From positions 682,001 to 746,000 of the forward strand of contig CP051239.1 in the NCBI GenBank assembly GCA_017794945.1: 64,000 nt of DNA. Reading direction: 5' to 3'. The DNA comes from Alcanivorax sp. GTDB taxonomy: Bacteria; Pseudomonadota; Gammaproteobacteria; Pseudomonadales; Alcanivoracaceae. The translations under genes and the position numbers were made by a program. The notes under the pieces were generated by a model. The model had not been told where the DNA came from. It made no database searches and was given only the letters and a program-made list of their open reading frames with translations. Below are positions 16,060 to 24,791 of the stretch, in pieces; positions within the stretch are counted from its first letter, which is position 1, and each line of letters opens with the position of its first letter.

Positions 16060-16854
16060 CTAGCCCGATTCAATCACCGATGCCGACAGTACCGTGGGAT
16101 CAGCGAAGCCAAACGTGGCCAGGCCTGCTTGCAAGCCAGGGCGCAACGGCTTGGTCGCCCAACTGAGGCCGGACACAACGCCGCCAGCCTCACCGCCGGC
16201 CACCTGGGCCACGCGACGGGCGATGGCGCGGCCGGAATCGACCCATTGCAGCGGGCGCGGGGCGCGGGCGTCGAGAACGTCGCGCAGCAGCGGGAAGTGG
16301 GTGCAGCCGAGTACCACGGTGTCCAGTGCCGGCGCGCGCCACAGCGGCGCCAGACCGGCGTCGATGACGGCGTCGTCCACCGGCTCACCGGCCAGCAACC
16401 GCTCGGCCTGCGCCACCAGGCCGTCGGCGGCCACCCGTACCACGGTGCAGTGGCCGGCGAAGTCGTCGATCAATTTGTCCGTGTAGGGGCGGGTGACGGT
16501 GGCGGAGGTGGCCAGCAGGCCGATCACGCCGCTGCGACTGAGCGCGGCGGCGGGCTTGATCGCGGGCACGGTGCCCACCACCGGGATCGTCACGGCAGCG
16601 CGCAGCGCGTCCAGCGCCAGGGTGCTGGCGGTGTTGCAGGCCACCACCAGCACCCGGGCGCCGCTGGCGGCCACCGCCGCCCGGCACACCTGGACAATGC
16701 GCCGCACCAGCCAGGCGTCCGCCTTGGTGCCGTAGGGCAAGGCGGCGTTGTCGCACACATAGGCCAGCGGCGCGCCGGGCATCTGCTCGCGCAGCGCCGT
16801 CACCACGGACAGGCCGCCGACCCCGGAATCGAAAATCAGGATGGGACCGCTCAC
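16060..16854 (-). CDS. murI: Glutamate racemase
   Basis: Cofactor-independent interconversion of L- and D-glutamate, supplying D-Glu for peptidoglycan. The protein opens GPILIFDSGVGGLSVV and has the two catalytic cysteines in VVACNTAST and VLGCTHFPLL. From GTG 16854, preceded by GGAG, it is 264 residues, the usual size; an ATG at 16941 would add 29 unrelated residues. It is transcribed after the alpha/beta hydrolase gene at 16950 and converges with the hydrolase at 15004. Confidence 0.93.
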   Translation of the reverse strand: MSGPILIFDSGVGGLSVVTALREQMPGAPLAYVCDNAALPYGTKADAWLVRRIVQVCRAAVAASGARVLVVACNTASTLALDALRAAVTIPVVGTVPAIKPAAALSRSGVIGLLATSATVTRPYTDKLIDDFAGHCTVVRVAADGLVAQAERLLAGEPVDDAVIDAGLAPLWRAPALDTVVLGCTHFPLLRDVLDARAPRPLQWVDSGRAIARRVAQVAGGEAGGVVSGLSWATKPLRPGLQAGLATFGFADPTVLSASVIESG

Positions 16855-16949
16855 GGACGGACTCCGGGCCAGGCGGTCGTGGTTGTCTCTGAGTGGCGGG
16901 CCATGCGGGTACGGTCTGGTGGTTGCCGGGCGAAGGGGCAAGATTACCG

Positions 16950-17825
16950 CTATCGCGGGCCGGCAACAAAGGGCGTGACCAGATCAGCCACCACCCGCGC
17001 CTGACGGGCCCAGCGGAAGTGATCGGCGCGGTCGCCGAGCTGGTCGGCGGTAATCACCCGCTGAGTGAGCGTGGCCTGTCGGAATTTGTCCGTCACCGCT
17101 TTCACCGACGCTTGCGGGGCCAGGGCGTCGTCCGCCAGCCGCACCGCCAGCACCGGCCCGGTGTAGCCGGCCACGGCGGCGTCCAGCGCCTCCGCCAGGC
17201 CCCGGGCCTGGTAGCGGTTGTGCTTCGCCAGGGCGCGCCAGTCGCTCATGATGCCGCGCGCTTCGTTGCCACCGAAACCGATGCGTTCGCCCGGGAAGTA
17301 CCCGAACACCAGATTGGCCGGCGGAATCAGCCGGATCAGCCGGCGCACGCTTTTGTCATTGAGTGGCCCGGCGGCGCCGACAAAGGCCTGCCACCAGGGG
17401 CTGCCGGTGGCCACCAGAATCACACCGTCGATACGCCCGGCGAAGCGCCCGGCGGTGATGGCGGCGAAATGGCCGCCCAGGCTGTGACCCATCAGGTAAA
17501 GCGGCGCGCCGGGTCGCCGCGCCTCGGCCCAATCGAGCAGCGCCGGCAGGTCGTTGTCGAGCACCTCGGCGAAGCCCCAGTTGTGGCGCCGGCCGGGCCG
17601 CAACGCGCTGTCGCCCTGGCCGCGCTGCTCCATCACCGCCACGTTGAGCCCGCTCCCGGCCAGGGTGGCGGCGAGCTTGTCGTAAAAGCGCGCCGCCACG
17701 CCAAGCGCCGGCAGCAGCACCACTGTTGGCGTGTCCGGCGCGCCGGCGTACCAGGTCACCGGCACCCGGTAGCCACCGGCGGTGTCGACGTGATGGCAGG
17801 CGCCGGCCTCGAGCGGTTCGCTCAT
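16950..17825 (-). CDS. Alpha/beta hydrolase, cytoplasmic
   Basis: A 291-residue alpha/beta-fold hydrolase without a signal peptide. VVLLPALGVAARFY forms the oxyanion region, EQRGQGDS follows, and the nucleophile elbow is MGHSLGGH. The last conserved His is probably in DRADHFRWAR. Its start overlaps the DUF1272 stop as ATGA, so the two are translationally coupled. Function unknown; lysophospholipase-like by sequence. Confidence 0.85.
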   Translation of the reverse strand: MSEPLEAGACHHVDTAGGYRVPVTWYAGAPDTPTVVLLPALGVAARFYDKLAATLAGSGLNVAVMEQRGQGDSALRPGRRHNWGFAEVLDNDLPALLDWAEARRPGAPLYLMGHSLGGHFAAITAGRFAGRIDGVILVATGSPWWQAFVGAAGPLNDKSVRRLIRLIPPANLVFGYFPGERIGFGGNEARGIMSDWRALAKHNRYQARGLAEALDAAVAGYTGPVLAVRLADDALAPQASVKAVTDKFRQATLTQRVITADQLGDRADHFRWARQARVVADLVTPFVAGPR

Positions 17826-18010
17826 GCGGTTTTCGCCACCTCAGGGCGGCGCGGCCGCCGCAGTAACTCGCCGCCGCAATTGGGGCAGTGCCCGCCCAGG
17901 GCGGTACAGCAGTCGACGCAGAAGGTGCATTCATAGGAGCAGATATACACTTCGCCCTGCTCGATCAGCGCGTCCTGGCAATGTTCGCACTCGGTTTTCA
18001 TTTCCAACAT
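17822..18010 (-). CDS. DUF1272 zinc-ribbon protein
   Basis: A 62-residue cysteine-rich protein with CEHC, CSYECTFCVDCC and CPNCGGELLRRPRRP, the DUF1272 pattern, probably binding two zinc ions. A good upstream ribosome-binding site (AGGAGGT) is present. It lies between a 59-residue zinc-ribbon gene upstream and the coupled hydrolase. The role of DUF1272 is unknown. Confidence 0.88.
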   Translation of the reverse strand: MLEMKTECEHCQDALIEQGEVYICSYECTFCVDCCTALGGHCPNCGGELLRRPRRPEVAKTA

Positions 18011-18023
18011 GTCGGTGTACCTC

Positions 18024-18203
18024 CTAGCGCGCTTCGACTTTTTGCTTGCCGCAGCGCTCGCACTGATAACGGGTGACCAGTTTGCCCTGCTGGCTGTCGA
18101 ACCGGGTGTTCTTGACCACTTTCCATTTGTGGAAGCCGTGCTGGCACAGGCCCTTTTTGGGTTTCTTTTTGGCCGGTTTCTGGAAGGGGACCACGTCGCC
18201 CAT
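18024..18203 (-). CDS. Small zinc-ribbon protein (59 residues)
   Basis: MGDVVPFQKPAKKKPKKG is followed by CQHGFHKWKVV and, near the C-terminus, YQCERCGKQKVEAR. The spacing of one Cys/His group and a CxxC suggests a single zinc site on a lysine-rich protein. Similar small proteins occur in other gammaproteobacteria, but I know of no assigned function. It ends 13 bases before the DUF1272 start, so it probably heads the zinc-ribbon/hydrolase unit. Confidence 0.75.
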   Translation of the reverse strand: MGDVVPFQKPAKKKPKKGLCQHGFHKWKVVKNTRFDSQQGKLVTRYQCERCGKQKVEAR

Positions 18204-18304
18204 GGTAAGACCCTTGTGTGTCTGTGGACCGGTACAGGTTACTCGAATTTTTTCCGGGCGGTGTCAATTTGGTTGTGCCGGCTGTGGTGCTCCGTATCGG
18301 AGAC

Positions 18305-18410
18305 GCGGGGCAATGGTGGTGCCTTCCGGGATCGCTCAAGCCGTCCCTGGGCGCTCTCATTTGGCCATCCCTGGCCAAATAGGTCCCTCCAGGCACCACC
18401 ATTGCCCCGC
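18305..18410. repeat. Inverted repeat with 20-bp perfect arms
   Basis: Arms GCGGGGCAATGGTGGTGCCT (18305-18324) and its exact complement (18391-18410) enclose 66 bases. On the minus strand the loop contains CCAGGGATGGCCAAATG and CCCAGGGACGGCTTGAGCG. This loosely resembles the CAGGGACG core of the conserved-loop elements. A single-arm relative lies at 3467-3521. Confidence 0.75.
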
Positions 18411-18527
18411 TCACTTGGCAGCGGCACCGCCACGGGTCCGAAACGACGCCCGGACCTTTCTACAAAGCCCTGGCGGCGAATCTCCCAAGGAGCGCCGGGA
18501 TCGGGTGGGCGCTCTGGAGAGAAAAGT

Positions 18528-18736
18528 CTCTGGCATCCTGCCGGGAGCTTCGCTCCCTTTCGCGGGCGGGGCCCGCTCCCACAATTCCGGCTTCGTAGCC
18601 GCGCCGCGCAGCTTGCTCCGGAGGGAGGTTCGGTCTCGGTGCCCGGGGTCCAGGACTGTGTGAGGCAGGGAGCCGAACACAAGCCTCCAGGGACGGATTC
18701 ACGGCGGGTCCTGGACCCCGGGCACCGAGACCGAAC
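18528..18736 (+). repeat. Composite repeat with long inverted repeat (copy 2)
   Basis: The first part (18528-18582) is one half of the palindrome seen complete at 50141-50281. The second part is a 29-bp perfect inverted repeat (18628-18656 and 18708-18736) around a 51-base loop. The loop is nearly identical to that at 50354-50404. The arm centre here reads GCCCGGGGTCC, not GCCAGTGTCC, and the change is mirrored in the other arm. It ends 36 bases from the stop of the 18773 gene. The rest of 18204-18772 holds no gene. Confidence 0.85.
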
Positions 18737-18772
18737 TGGGCTACGGAGCCGCTACACGAGCCCGCGCCCGGG

Positions 18773-19183
18773 TCAGGAGCTGGCCGGGGCGGGTTGGGGC
18801 TGGCGCAGGCCGCGCCACTGGCACCAGACCAGGAAGGCGGTGAGCAGGGCCAGGTCGGCGAGCAGGAACTGGCCCAGGGTGGACAGCAACGGCGCCGCCG
18901 TGAGCATCACCACCGGAAGAGCCACCACGAAGGCCGCGTCGGCCAGGGTGAGCAGTTTGGCCATGCCCTTGGGGATGGGCTTGCGGGTGCCGATGAAGGC
19001 CAGGTCGGCGGCGAACAACAGGACGACGACCCCGGCCACGGTAAAGACCAACGGCGGAACCGCGCCGGCGTAGGCGCTGAACAAACCGGCCAGTATGCCG
19101 GCGTCGACGATCATCAACAGACCCAGCAAGGCGGTGCCGACGGCGTTGAAGAGCAAAGCGTGTTTGAGTGATTTCCAGGGCAT
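18773..19183 (-). CDS. Four-helix membrane protein of unknown function
   Basis: A 136-residue protein with four predicted transmembrane helices (about 8-28, 40-62, 75-97, 102-122), starting MPWKSLKHALLFNAVG, with AGGAGAAAG upstream of the ATG. No catalytic motif. It is divergent from the XRE-family regulator at 19271 across an 87-base gap with a palindrome, so it is a candidate target of that regulator. Confidence 0.75.
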   Translation of the reverse strand: MPWKSLKHALLFNAVGTALLGLLMIVDAGILAGLFSAYAGAVPPLVFTVAGVVVLLFAADLAFIGTRKPIPKGMAKLLTLADAAFVVALPVVMLTAAPLLSTLGQFLLADLALLTAFLVWCQWRGLRQPQPAPASS

Positions 19184-19242
19184 GGTCTTTCTCCTTCAGG
19201 TTTCTGATACAGTCAGAATCCCCGTTGCGGGGAAGCGAAACA

Positions 19243-19259
19243 ATTACCCTTGAGGTAAT
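19243..19259. promoter_or_regulatory. Palindromic candidate operator
   Basis: ATTACC-CTTGA-GGTAAT, a perfect 6-5-6 palindrome in the short gap between divergent genes and 12 bases before the regulator's start. Position and symmetry suggest an operator for the XRE protein; no consensus is known for it. Confidence 0.45.
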
Positions 19260-19270
19260 GGGAGGCGGCA

Positions 19271-20080
19271 GTGCAGGCGGGACCTTTGTTAGCGGAGTGG
19301 CGCCGTAACCGGCGTTTGAGCCAGCTGGATCTGGCGGTACGGGCGGAGGTGTCCAGCCGCCATCTGAGTTTCGTGGAAACCGGCCGGGCCCAGCCCAGCG
19401 CCGGCTTGTTGCAGCGGTTGGCGGAGGCGCTAGATCTCAGTTGCCGCGACACCAATCACTTGCTGGTGGCCGCCGGCCACCCGCCGCGCTTCTCGGAAAC
19501 GCGATTGGACGATCCGGCCATGGCGCCGATACGCCAGGCGCTGGAGGTGATGCTGGACAACCATTCCCCGTATCCGGCGGCGGTGCTGGACGCGCACTGG
19601 AACCTGTTGCTCGCCAACCCGGCCCAGCAGGCACTGATCCAGGCGATCGTCGCCGAGGGCGGGCCGCTGCCGCGGACCGGCAACATGGTCGAGCTGGTAT
19701 TCCACCCGGAAGGATTCCGGCCGTTCATCGCCAACTGGGAGACCGTGGCCGGCTTTCTGTTGCGCCGTTTGCGGCGGGATCTGGATACCCGCCCGGACAC
19801 GGTGTTGCGGGCGCTTTACCAACGGCTGGGCGAGCTGGCGGACGTGGACGCCCTGCTGGAACACACCCCGGCCAGCGTGGAGCCGATGCTCACCCTGGAG
19901 CTGGATATCGCCGGGCAACGCTTGCGCACCTTTTCCACGCTGGCCTGTTTCGGCACCGCGGTGGATGTGGTGGTGGAAGAGTTGCGCATCGAACATTACT
20001 TCCCCGCCGACGACGCCACCCGGGCGTTCTTCGAGGAAGCGGGCGGCTTTGATCGCACTGAAGGCCCCGAATCCGTATAA
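19271..20080 (+). CDS. XRE-family regulator with MmyB-like ligand-binding domain
   Basis: A 269-residue transcription factor. The N-terminal helix-turn-helix (about 5-62) contains RRLSQLDLAVRAEVSSRHLSF and ETGRAQPS. The remaining 180 residues follow the MmyB-like ligand-binding pattern (HWNLLLANPAQQAL, VELVFHPEGFRPFIANW). A GTG start with GGGAGG five bases upstream is well supported. The ligand is unknown. It probably controls the divergent membrane gene and itself. Confidence 0.85.
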   Translation: MQAGPLLAEWRRNRRLSQLDLAVRAEVSSRHLSFVETGRAQPSAGLLQRLAEALDLSCRDTNHLLVAAGHPPRFSETRLDDPAMAPIRQALEVMLDNHSPYPAAVLDAHWNLLLANPAQQALIQAIVAEGGPLPRTGNMVELVFHPEGFRPFIANWETVAGFLLRRLRRDLDTRPDTVLRALYQRLGELADVDALLEHTPASVEPMLTLELDIAGQRLRTFSTLACFGTAVDVVVEELRIEHYFPADDATRAFFEEAGGFDRTEGPESV

Positions 20081-20114
20081 TTCCGCTCCCGAATCCACCG
20101 GCCACAGGATATCT

Positions 20115-22991
20115 ATGACCGACTTTACCCCCGGCCAGCGCTGGCTCAGTGAATCCGAGACCGAACTGGGCCTCGGCCTGATCAAGGAGGTGGATTACCG
20201 TCTGGTCACGGTGCTCTATCCGGCCGTGGAAGAAGAGCGGACCTACGCCAAGAACAACGCGCCCCTGTCGCGCATTACCTTCGACGAGGGCGACACCCTG
20301 ACCACCGGCGACGGCCTGGAGCTGGTGGTGCAAAGCGCCGAGGATCACAACGGGCTGATGGTGTACCACGCCCACCCCGCCGGCGAACCGGACAATGTGC
20401 AGCCGGTGCCGGAGTCCCTGCTCGGCCACCGGCTGCGTCTCAGCGGCGCCATGGACCGTTTGCTGACCAACCAGTTGTCGTCGAACCGCTGGTTCGAGCT
20501 GCGGCTGTCGGCGCTACGCGCCCGGGCCCAGCGCGAAGGCTCCGAGATTGAGGGCCTGCGCGGGCCGCGCATCGATCTGATCGGCCACCAGCTGTATATC
20601 GCCGACCAGGTGGCCCGGCGCTACGCGCCCCGGGTGCTGCTGGCCGATGAAGTGGGCCTGGGCAAGACCATCGAGGCCGGCCTGATTCTCCATCAACAGC
20701 TGCAGACCGGCCGCGCCGGCCGGGTGCTGATCGTAGTGCCGGACGCCCTGGTGCACCAGTGGTTCGTGGAAATGGCGCGCCGTTTCAACCTGCGTTTCTC
20801 GATCTTCGATGAAGAACGCCTGGAAGCCCTGGGCAAACCCAGCGCGGAAAGCGTCAAGGACATGCTCGCCGACCTGATCGCCGAGGAGTTGGGTGAGGCG
20901 GACGCGCCGGAAGTGGTGGACAACCCCTTCCTCTCCGAACAGTTGATTCTGTGCAGCACCGCCTTCCTGGAAGGCTGTGACATCGACACCCTGGCCGCCG
21001 CCGAGTGGGACCTGGTGGTGGTGGACGAAGCCCACCACCTGGAGTGGTCGGAAGACGCGCCCTCGGAGGCCTATCAACGGGTCGAGCGTCTGGCGCGCAC
21101 CAGCCCCGGCCTGTTGCTGCTCACCGCCACGCCGGAACAGTTGGGCGTGGAGAGCCACTTCGCGCGCCTGCGGCTGCTGGACCCGGACCGCTACCCAAGC
21201 CTGGACGCCTTCGTCGAGGAACAGGGCCAGTACCGGGAAGTGGCCGAACTGGCCGGCGAACTGCATGACCGGGACAGCTGGCCGGCGGCGCTGAAGGACC
21301 GGGCCGCCGCCCTGCTGCCCGGCGAGACCGTGGACGAAGACCACCGCGACACGGTGCTGGCGGAGCTGCTGGACCGCTTCGGCCCGGGCCGCGTGCTGTT
21401 CCGCAATACCCGCCACAACATCGCCGGCTTCCCGGCGCGCAAGGTCGAGGGCTACCCCCTGCCCTTACCCGGCAACTACGAAGTGGACGAGGACGAAGCG
21501 GAGCTGCGCCTCTATCCGGAGGCCGGCTTCGCGGACGACCGCTGGTGCGCCGAGGACCCGCGCGTCAGCTGGCTGGAAAAATTCCTCAAGGCGCAGCGTG
21601 GCGAGAAAGTATTGGTGATCTGCGCCCGCCGCGACACCGCCATCGACCTGCACGCCTACTGCGGCTACAAGCTGGGCATGAGCGTGGCGGTGTTCCATGA
21701 AGGCATGGACCTGATCGAGCGGGACCGGGCGGCGGCCTACTTCGCCGACAGCGAGGACGGCGCCCAGGCGCTGATCTGCTCCGAAATCGGCTCCGAGGGC
21801 CGTAATTTCCAGTTCGCCCATCACCTGGTGCTGCTGGACCTGCCGCTGAACCCGGACCTGCTGGAGCAGCGCATCGGCCGTCTGGACCGGATCGGCCAAA
21901 GCGAGGACATCCGCATCCACGTGCCCTACTTCGAAAATCACGGCCAGGAGGTGCTGTTCCACTGGTACCACCAGGGCATGAACGCTTTCGAGCAGACCAA
22001 CCCGGCGGGCCACGAAATCCGCCTGCGCACCCAGGACACCCTGGAAGCGGCGCTGGCCACGCCCGGCGACGCCAGCACCCAACGGCGGCTGATCGAGGCC
22101 ACCCGCGCCGAGGCGGAGCGCCTGCGCGAGCTGCTGGAAAGCGGCCGCGACCGCCTGCTGGAGCTGGCGTCGTTCGACGCCAAACGGGCGGAAACCCTCA
22201 AGGAAAAGCTCCGCGAAGCGGACGCCCACAGCCCCTGGCCGTTCCTGGGCCGCCTGTTCGATCACTATGGCGTGGACCAGGAAGAACATTCCGATCAGGC
22301 GTGGATTCTCAAGCCGGGCAATCATATGCGCGAGCCGTTCCCGGAACTGCCCGATGACGGCGTGACCGTTACCGACGACCGCGCCACCGCCCTGGCCCGT
22401 GACGACATGCAGTTCCTGACCTGGGAACACCCGCTGGTGACCGGCGCCCTGGATATGATTCTCGGCTCCCACCGGGGCAAGGCATCGGTGAGCCTGCTCA
22501 AGAACCCCAAGGTGAAAGCCGGCACCCTGCTGCTGGAGCTGGCGTACACGGTGGAAACCGTGGCGCCCAAGCACCTGCAGGCGGACCGTTTTTTGCCGGT
22601 GACCACCATCCGCCGGCTGGTGGACGGTCGCGGCCGGGACCTGTCCGCGGCGATCAGCCATGAGGCACTGTGCAAGCAGTGCCACAAGCTGGAAAAGCCG
22701 CTGGCGCGCAAGATCGTCGCCAGCCAGAAAGCCCTGTTGGAACAGCTGCTCAAGGACGACGAAAACAAGGCGCGCGGCGAAGCGGATGACATCATCCAGA
22801 CCGCCCTGGCCGCCATGCGCGAGCAGCAGGATCTGGAACTGCGCCGCCTGAAGGCGCTGCGGGAAAAGAACCCGCTGGTGCGCGACGAAGAGATCGACTT
22901 CCTGGAGCGGCAGACCGCCGCCCTGGAAACCCACTTGCAGGACGCCCGCTACCGCCTGGAGGCGGTGCGGGTGATCGTAGCCGGAGACTAG
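20115..22991 (+). CDS. rapA: RNA polymerase-associated helicase-like ATPase RapA
   Basis: Swi2/Snf2-type translocase that binds RNA polymerase and promotes its recycling. The 958 residues include N-terminal Tudor-like domains (FTPGQRWLSESETELGLG), Walker A at 181-187 (GLGKTIEAG), the DEAH box VVDEAHHLEW, motif III LLTATPEQLG, and the second ATPase lobe with ICSEIGSEGRNFQFA and QRIGRLDRIGQ. ATG 20115 (AGGA upstream) gives the N-terminus of the family; longer in-frame reading would run into the previous gene. Confidence 0.95.
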   Translation: MTDFTPGQRWLSESETELGLGLIKEVDYRLVTVLYPAVEEERTYAKNNAPLSRITFDEGDTLTTGDGLELVVQSAEDHNGLMVYHAHPAGEPDNVQPVPESLLGHRLRLSGAMDRLLTNQLSSNRWFELRLSALRARAQREGSEIEGLRGPRIDLIGHQLYIADQVARRYAPRVLLADEVGLGKTIEAGLILHQQLQTGRAGRVLIVVPDALVHQWFVEMARRFNLRFSIFDEERLEALGKPSAESVKDMLADLIAEELGEADAPEVVDNPFLSEQLILCSTAFLEGCDIDTLAAAEWDLVVVDEAHHLEWSEDAPSEAYQRVERLARTSPGLLLLTATPEQLGVESHFARLRLLDPDRYPSLDAFVEEQGQYREVAELAGELHDRDSWPAALKDRAAALLPGETVDEDHRDTVLAELLDRFGPGRVLFRNTRHNIAGFPARKVEGYPLPLPGNYEVDEDEAELRLYPEAGFADDRWCAEDPRVSWLEKFLKAQRGEKVLVICARRDTAIDLHAYCGYKLGMSVAVFHEGMDLIERDRAAAYFADSEDGAQALICSEIGSEGRNFQFAHHLVLLDLPLNPDLLEQRIGRLDRIGQSEDIRIHVPYFENHGQEVLFHWYHQGMNAFEQTNPAGHEIRLRTQDTLEAALATPGDASTQRRLIEATRAEAERLRELLESGRDRLLELASFDAKRAETLKEKLREADAHSPWPFLGRLFDHYGVDQEEHSDQAWILKPGNHMREPFPELPDDGVTVTDDRATALARDDMQFLTWEHPLVTGALDMILGSHRGKASVSLLKNPKVKAGTLLLELAYTVETVAPKHLQADRFLPVTTIRRLVDGRGRDLSAAISHEALCKQCHKLEKPLARKIVASQKALLEQLLKDDENKARGEADDIIQTALAAMREQQDLELRRLKALREKNPLVRDEEIDFLERQTAALETHLQDARYRLEAVRVIVAGD

Positions 22992-22992
22992 A

Positions 22993-23658
22993 ATGAGCCA
23001 TTTGCCCTGTGTGGAAATCGAACCGCAACAACCCGCCGTCGCCAGCGTGATCTGGCTGCACGGCCTGGGCGCCAGCGGCCACGACTTCGAGCCGGTAGTG
23101 CCGGAACTGGGTCTGCCGGCGGACCTGCCCACCCGCTTCGTGTTTCCGCACGCGCCGCAGATTCCGGTGACCATCAACGGCGGCATGGTGATGCCGGCCT
23201 GGTACGACATCATCGGCCTGGGCGGCGAAGGTCCCACCGACGTGGAGGGCATCCGCCGCTCCGCCGACCAGATCGACGCCCTGATCGAACGGGAAATCGA
23301 GCGCGGCGTGCCCAGCGAGCGCATCCTCATCGCCGGCTTTTCCCAGGGCGGCGCGGTGGCCTACGAAGTGGCCCTGCGCCACCCGAAAAAGCTGGCCGGC
23401 CTGATGGCGCTGTCCACCTATTTCGCCACCCAGGACAGCGTCGCCCTGAGCGAGGCCAACCGGGGGCTGCCGGTGTTCATCGCCCATGGCCAGTTCGACC
23501 CCATGGTGCCCGAAGCCGGCGGCAGCCAGGCCGCCCAGGCCCTGGAAGGCAAGGGCTATCAGCCGACCTACAAGACCTACCCCATGGAGCACGCCGTGTG
23601 CCTGGAGGAAATTCAGGACATCGCCGCTTTCCTGAAGCAGGTGCTCGCCAAACGTTGA
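22993..23658 (+). CDS. Carboxylesterase / acyl-protein thioesterase-like hydrolase
   Basis: A 221-residue alpha/beta hydrolase of the phospholipase/carboxylesterase family. It shows IWLHGLGASGHDF, PAWYDIIGL, nucleophile GFSQGGAVAY, Asp in HGQFDPMVP and His in MEHAVCLEE. The start lies one base after the rapA stop, so the two are probably cotranscribed. No signal peptide. Confidence 0.9.
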   Translation: MSHLPCVEIEPQQPAVASVIWLHGLGASGHDFEPVVPELGLPADLPTRFVFPHAPQIPVTINGGMVMPAWYDIIGLGGEGPTDVEGIRRSADQIDALIEREIERGVPSERILIAGFSQGGAVAYEVALRHPKKLAGLMALSTYFATQDSVALSEANRGLPVFIAHGQFDPMVPEAGGSQAAQALEGKGYQPTYKTYPMEHAVCLEEIQDIAAFLKQVLAKR

Positions 23659-23727
23659 TGGCGTGAACACGCTCTGTCCGTCACTATGCTTGACGTAGTT
23701 CAACACTAGAAACGGGAGAGCATCGCC

Positions 23728-24780
23728 ATGAGCGAGATTAAAGCCTACGGCGCGCAGAGCGCCGATTCCGGCGTCCACCCCATGGCCATCCAGCGGCGCG
23801 CACCGCGCCCGGATGACGTGGCGATCAAGATCGATTACTGCGGCGTCTGCCACACCGACATTCATTTCGCCGAAAACGACTGGGGCCGCACCCTTTACCC
23901 GGTGGTGCCCGGCCATGAAATCATCGGCCGCGTCACCGCCGTGGGCGACGACGTCAGCGGCTTCAAGGTCGGCGACGTGGTCGGTGTCGGCTGCATGGTG
24001 GATTCCTGCCGCCATTGCGAGGCCTGCGAAGACGGTCTGGAACAGTACTGCGTGGAAGGTATGACCGGCACCTATAACGGCCGCGACCGCCACGACAAGA
24101 GCGTCACCTTCGGCGGCTACTCCGAATCGGTGGTGGTCAGCGAGCGTTTCGTGGTGCGGGTGCCGGAAAAGCTGGACCCGGCCGCCGCCGCGCCGATCCT
24201 GTGCGCCGGCATCACCACCTACTCACCGCTGCGCCACTACGGCGTTAAGGCCGGCGATAAAGTGGGCGTGGTGGGCATGGGCGGCCTCGGCCACATGGGC
24301 GTCAAATTCGCCAAGGCCCTGGGCGCCGAAGTGACCCTGTTCACCCGCTCGGAAAGCAAGGTGGGCGAGGCCAGGAAACAGGGCGCCGACCACGTAGTGG
24401 TGTCCACCGACGCGGAGCAGATGGCGGCAATGACCGGCAAGCTGGATTTCATCCTCGACACCGTGCCGGTGCGCCACGACCTCAACCCCTACCTGAACGC
24501 CCTCACCTATGACGGCAAGCACATCCTGGTGGGCCTGCTGGACACGGTGGAGCCGCCGGTGCACGCCGGCGCCCTGATCGGCAAGCGGCGCATCCTGGCC
24601 GGCTCGCTGATCGGCGGCATGCCGGAAACCCAGGAAGTGCTGGATTTCTGCGCCGAGCACGACATCAGCTGCGATGTGGAGATGCTCGACATCCACAACA
24701 TCAACGCGGCCTACCAGCGCATGAAAGACGGCGACGTGAAGTACCGCTTCGTCATCGACATGGCGACCCTCAGCACCTAG
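23728..24780 (+). CDS. Zinc-dependent NAD(P)-dependent alcohol dehydrogenase
   Basis: A 350-residue medium-chain dehydrogenase of the YahK/cinnamyl-alcohol type. Catalytic zinc ligands are in DYCGVCHTDIH and PGHEIIGRV; the structural zinc cysteines are in CRHCEACEDGLEQYC; the Rossmann loop is VGVVGMGGLGHMGV. It probably reduces a broad range of aldehydes with NADPH (family knowledge). A well-placed ribosome-binding site is present; there is no operon partner. Confidence 0.92.
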   Translation: MSEIKAYGAQSADSGVHPMAIQRRAPRPDDVAIKIDYCGVCHTDIHFAENDWGRTLYPVVPGHEIIGRVTAVGDDVSGFKVGDVVGVGCMVDSCRHCEACEDGLEQYCVEGMTGTYNGRDRHDKSVTFGGYSESVVVSERFVVRVPEKLDPAAAAPILCAGITTYSPLRHYGVKAGDKVGVVGMGGLGHMGVKFAKALGAEVTLFTRSESKVGEARKQGADHVVVSTDAEQMAAMTGKLDFILDTVPVRHDLNPYLNALTYDGKHILVGLLDTVEPPVHAGALIGKRRILAGSLIGGMPETQEVLDFCAEHDISCDVEMLDIHNINAAYQRMKDGDVKYRFVIDMATLST

Positions 24781-24791
24781 AAACCTAAGGG

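Noticed and set aside
21465..23330. A 621-codon minus-strand frame opposite rapA and the carboxylesterase
   Set aside because: Shadow of two well-supported genes, spanning their junction.
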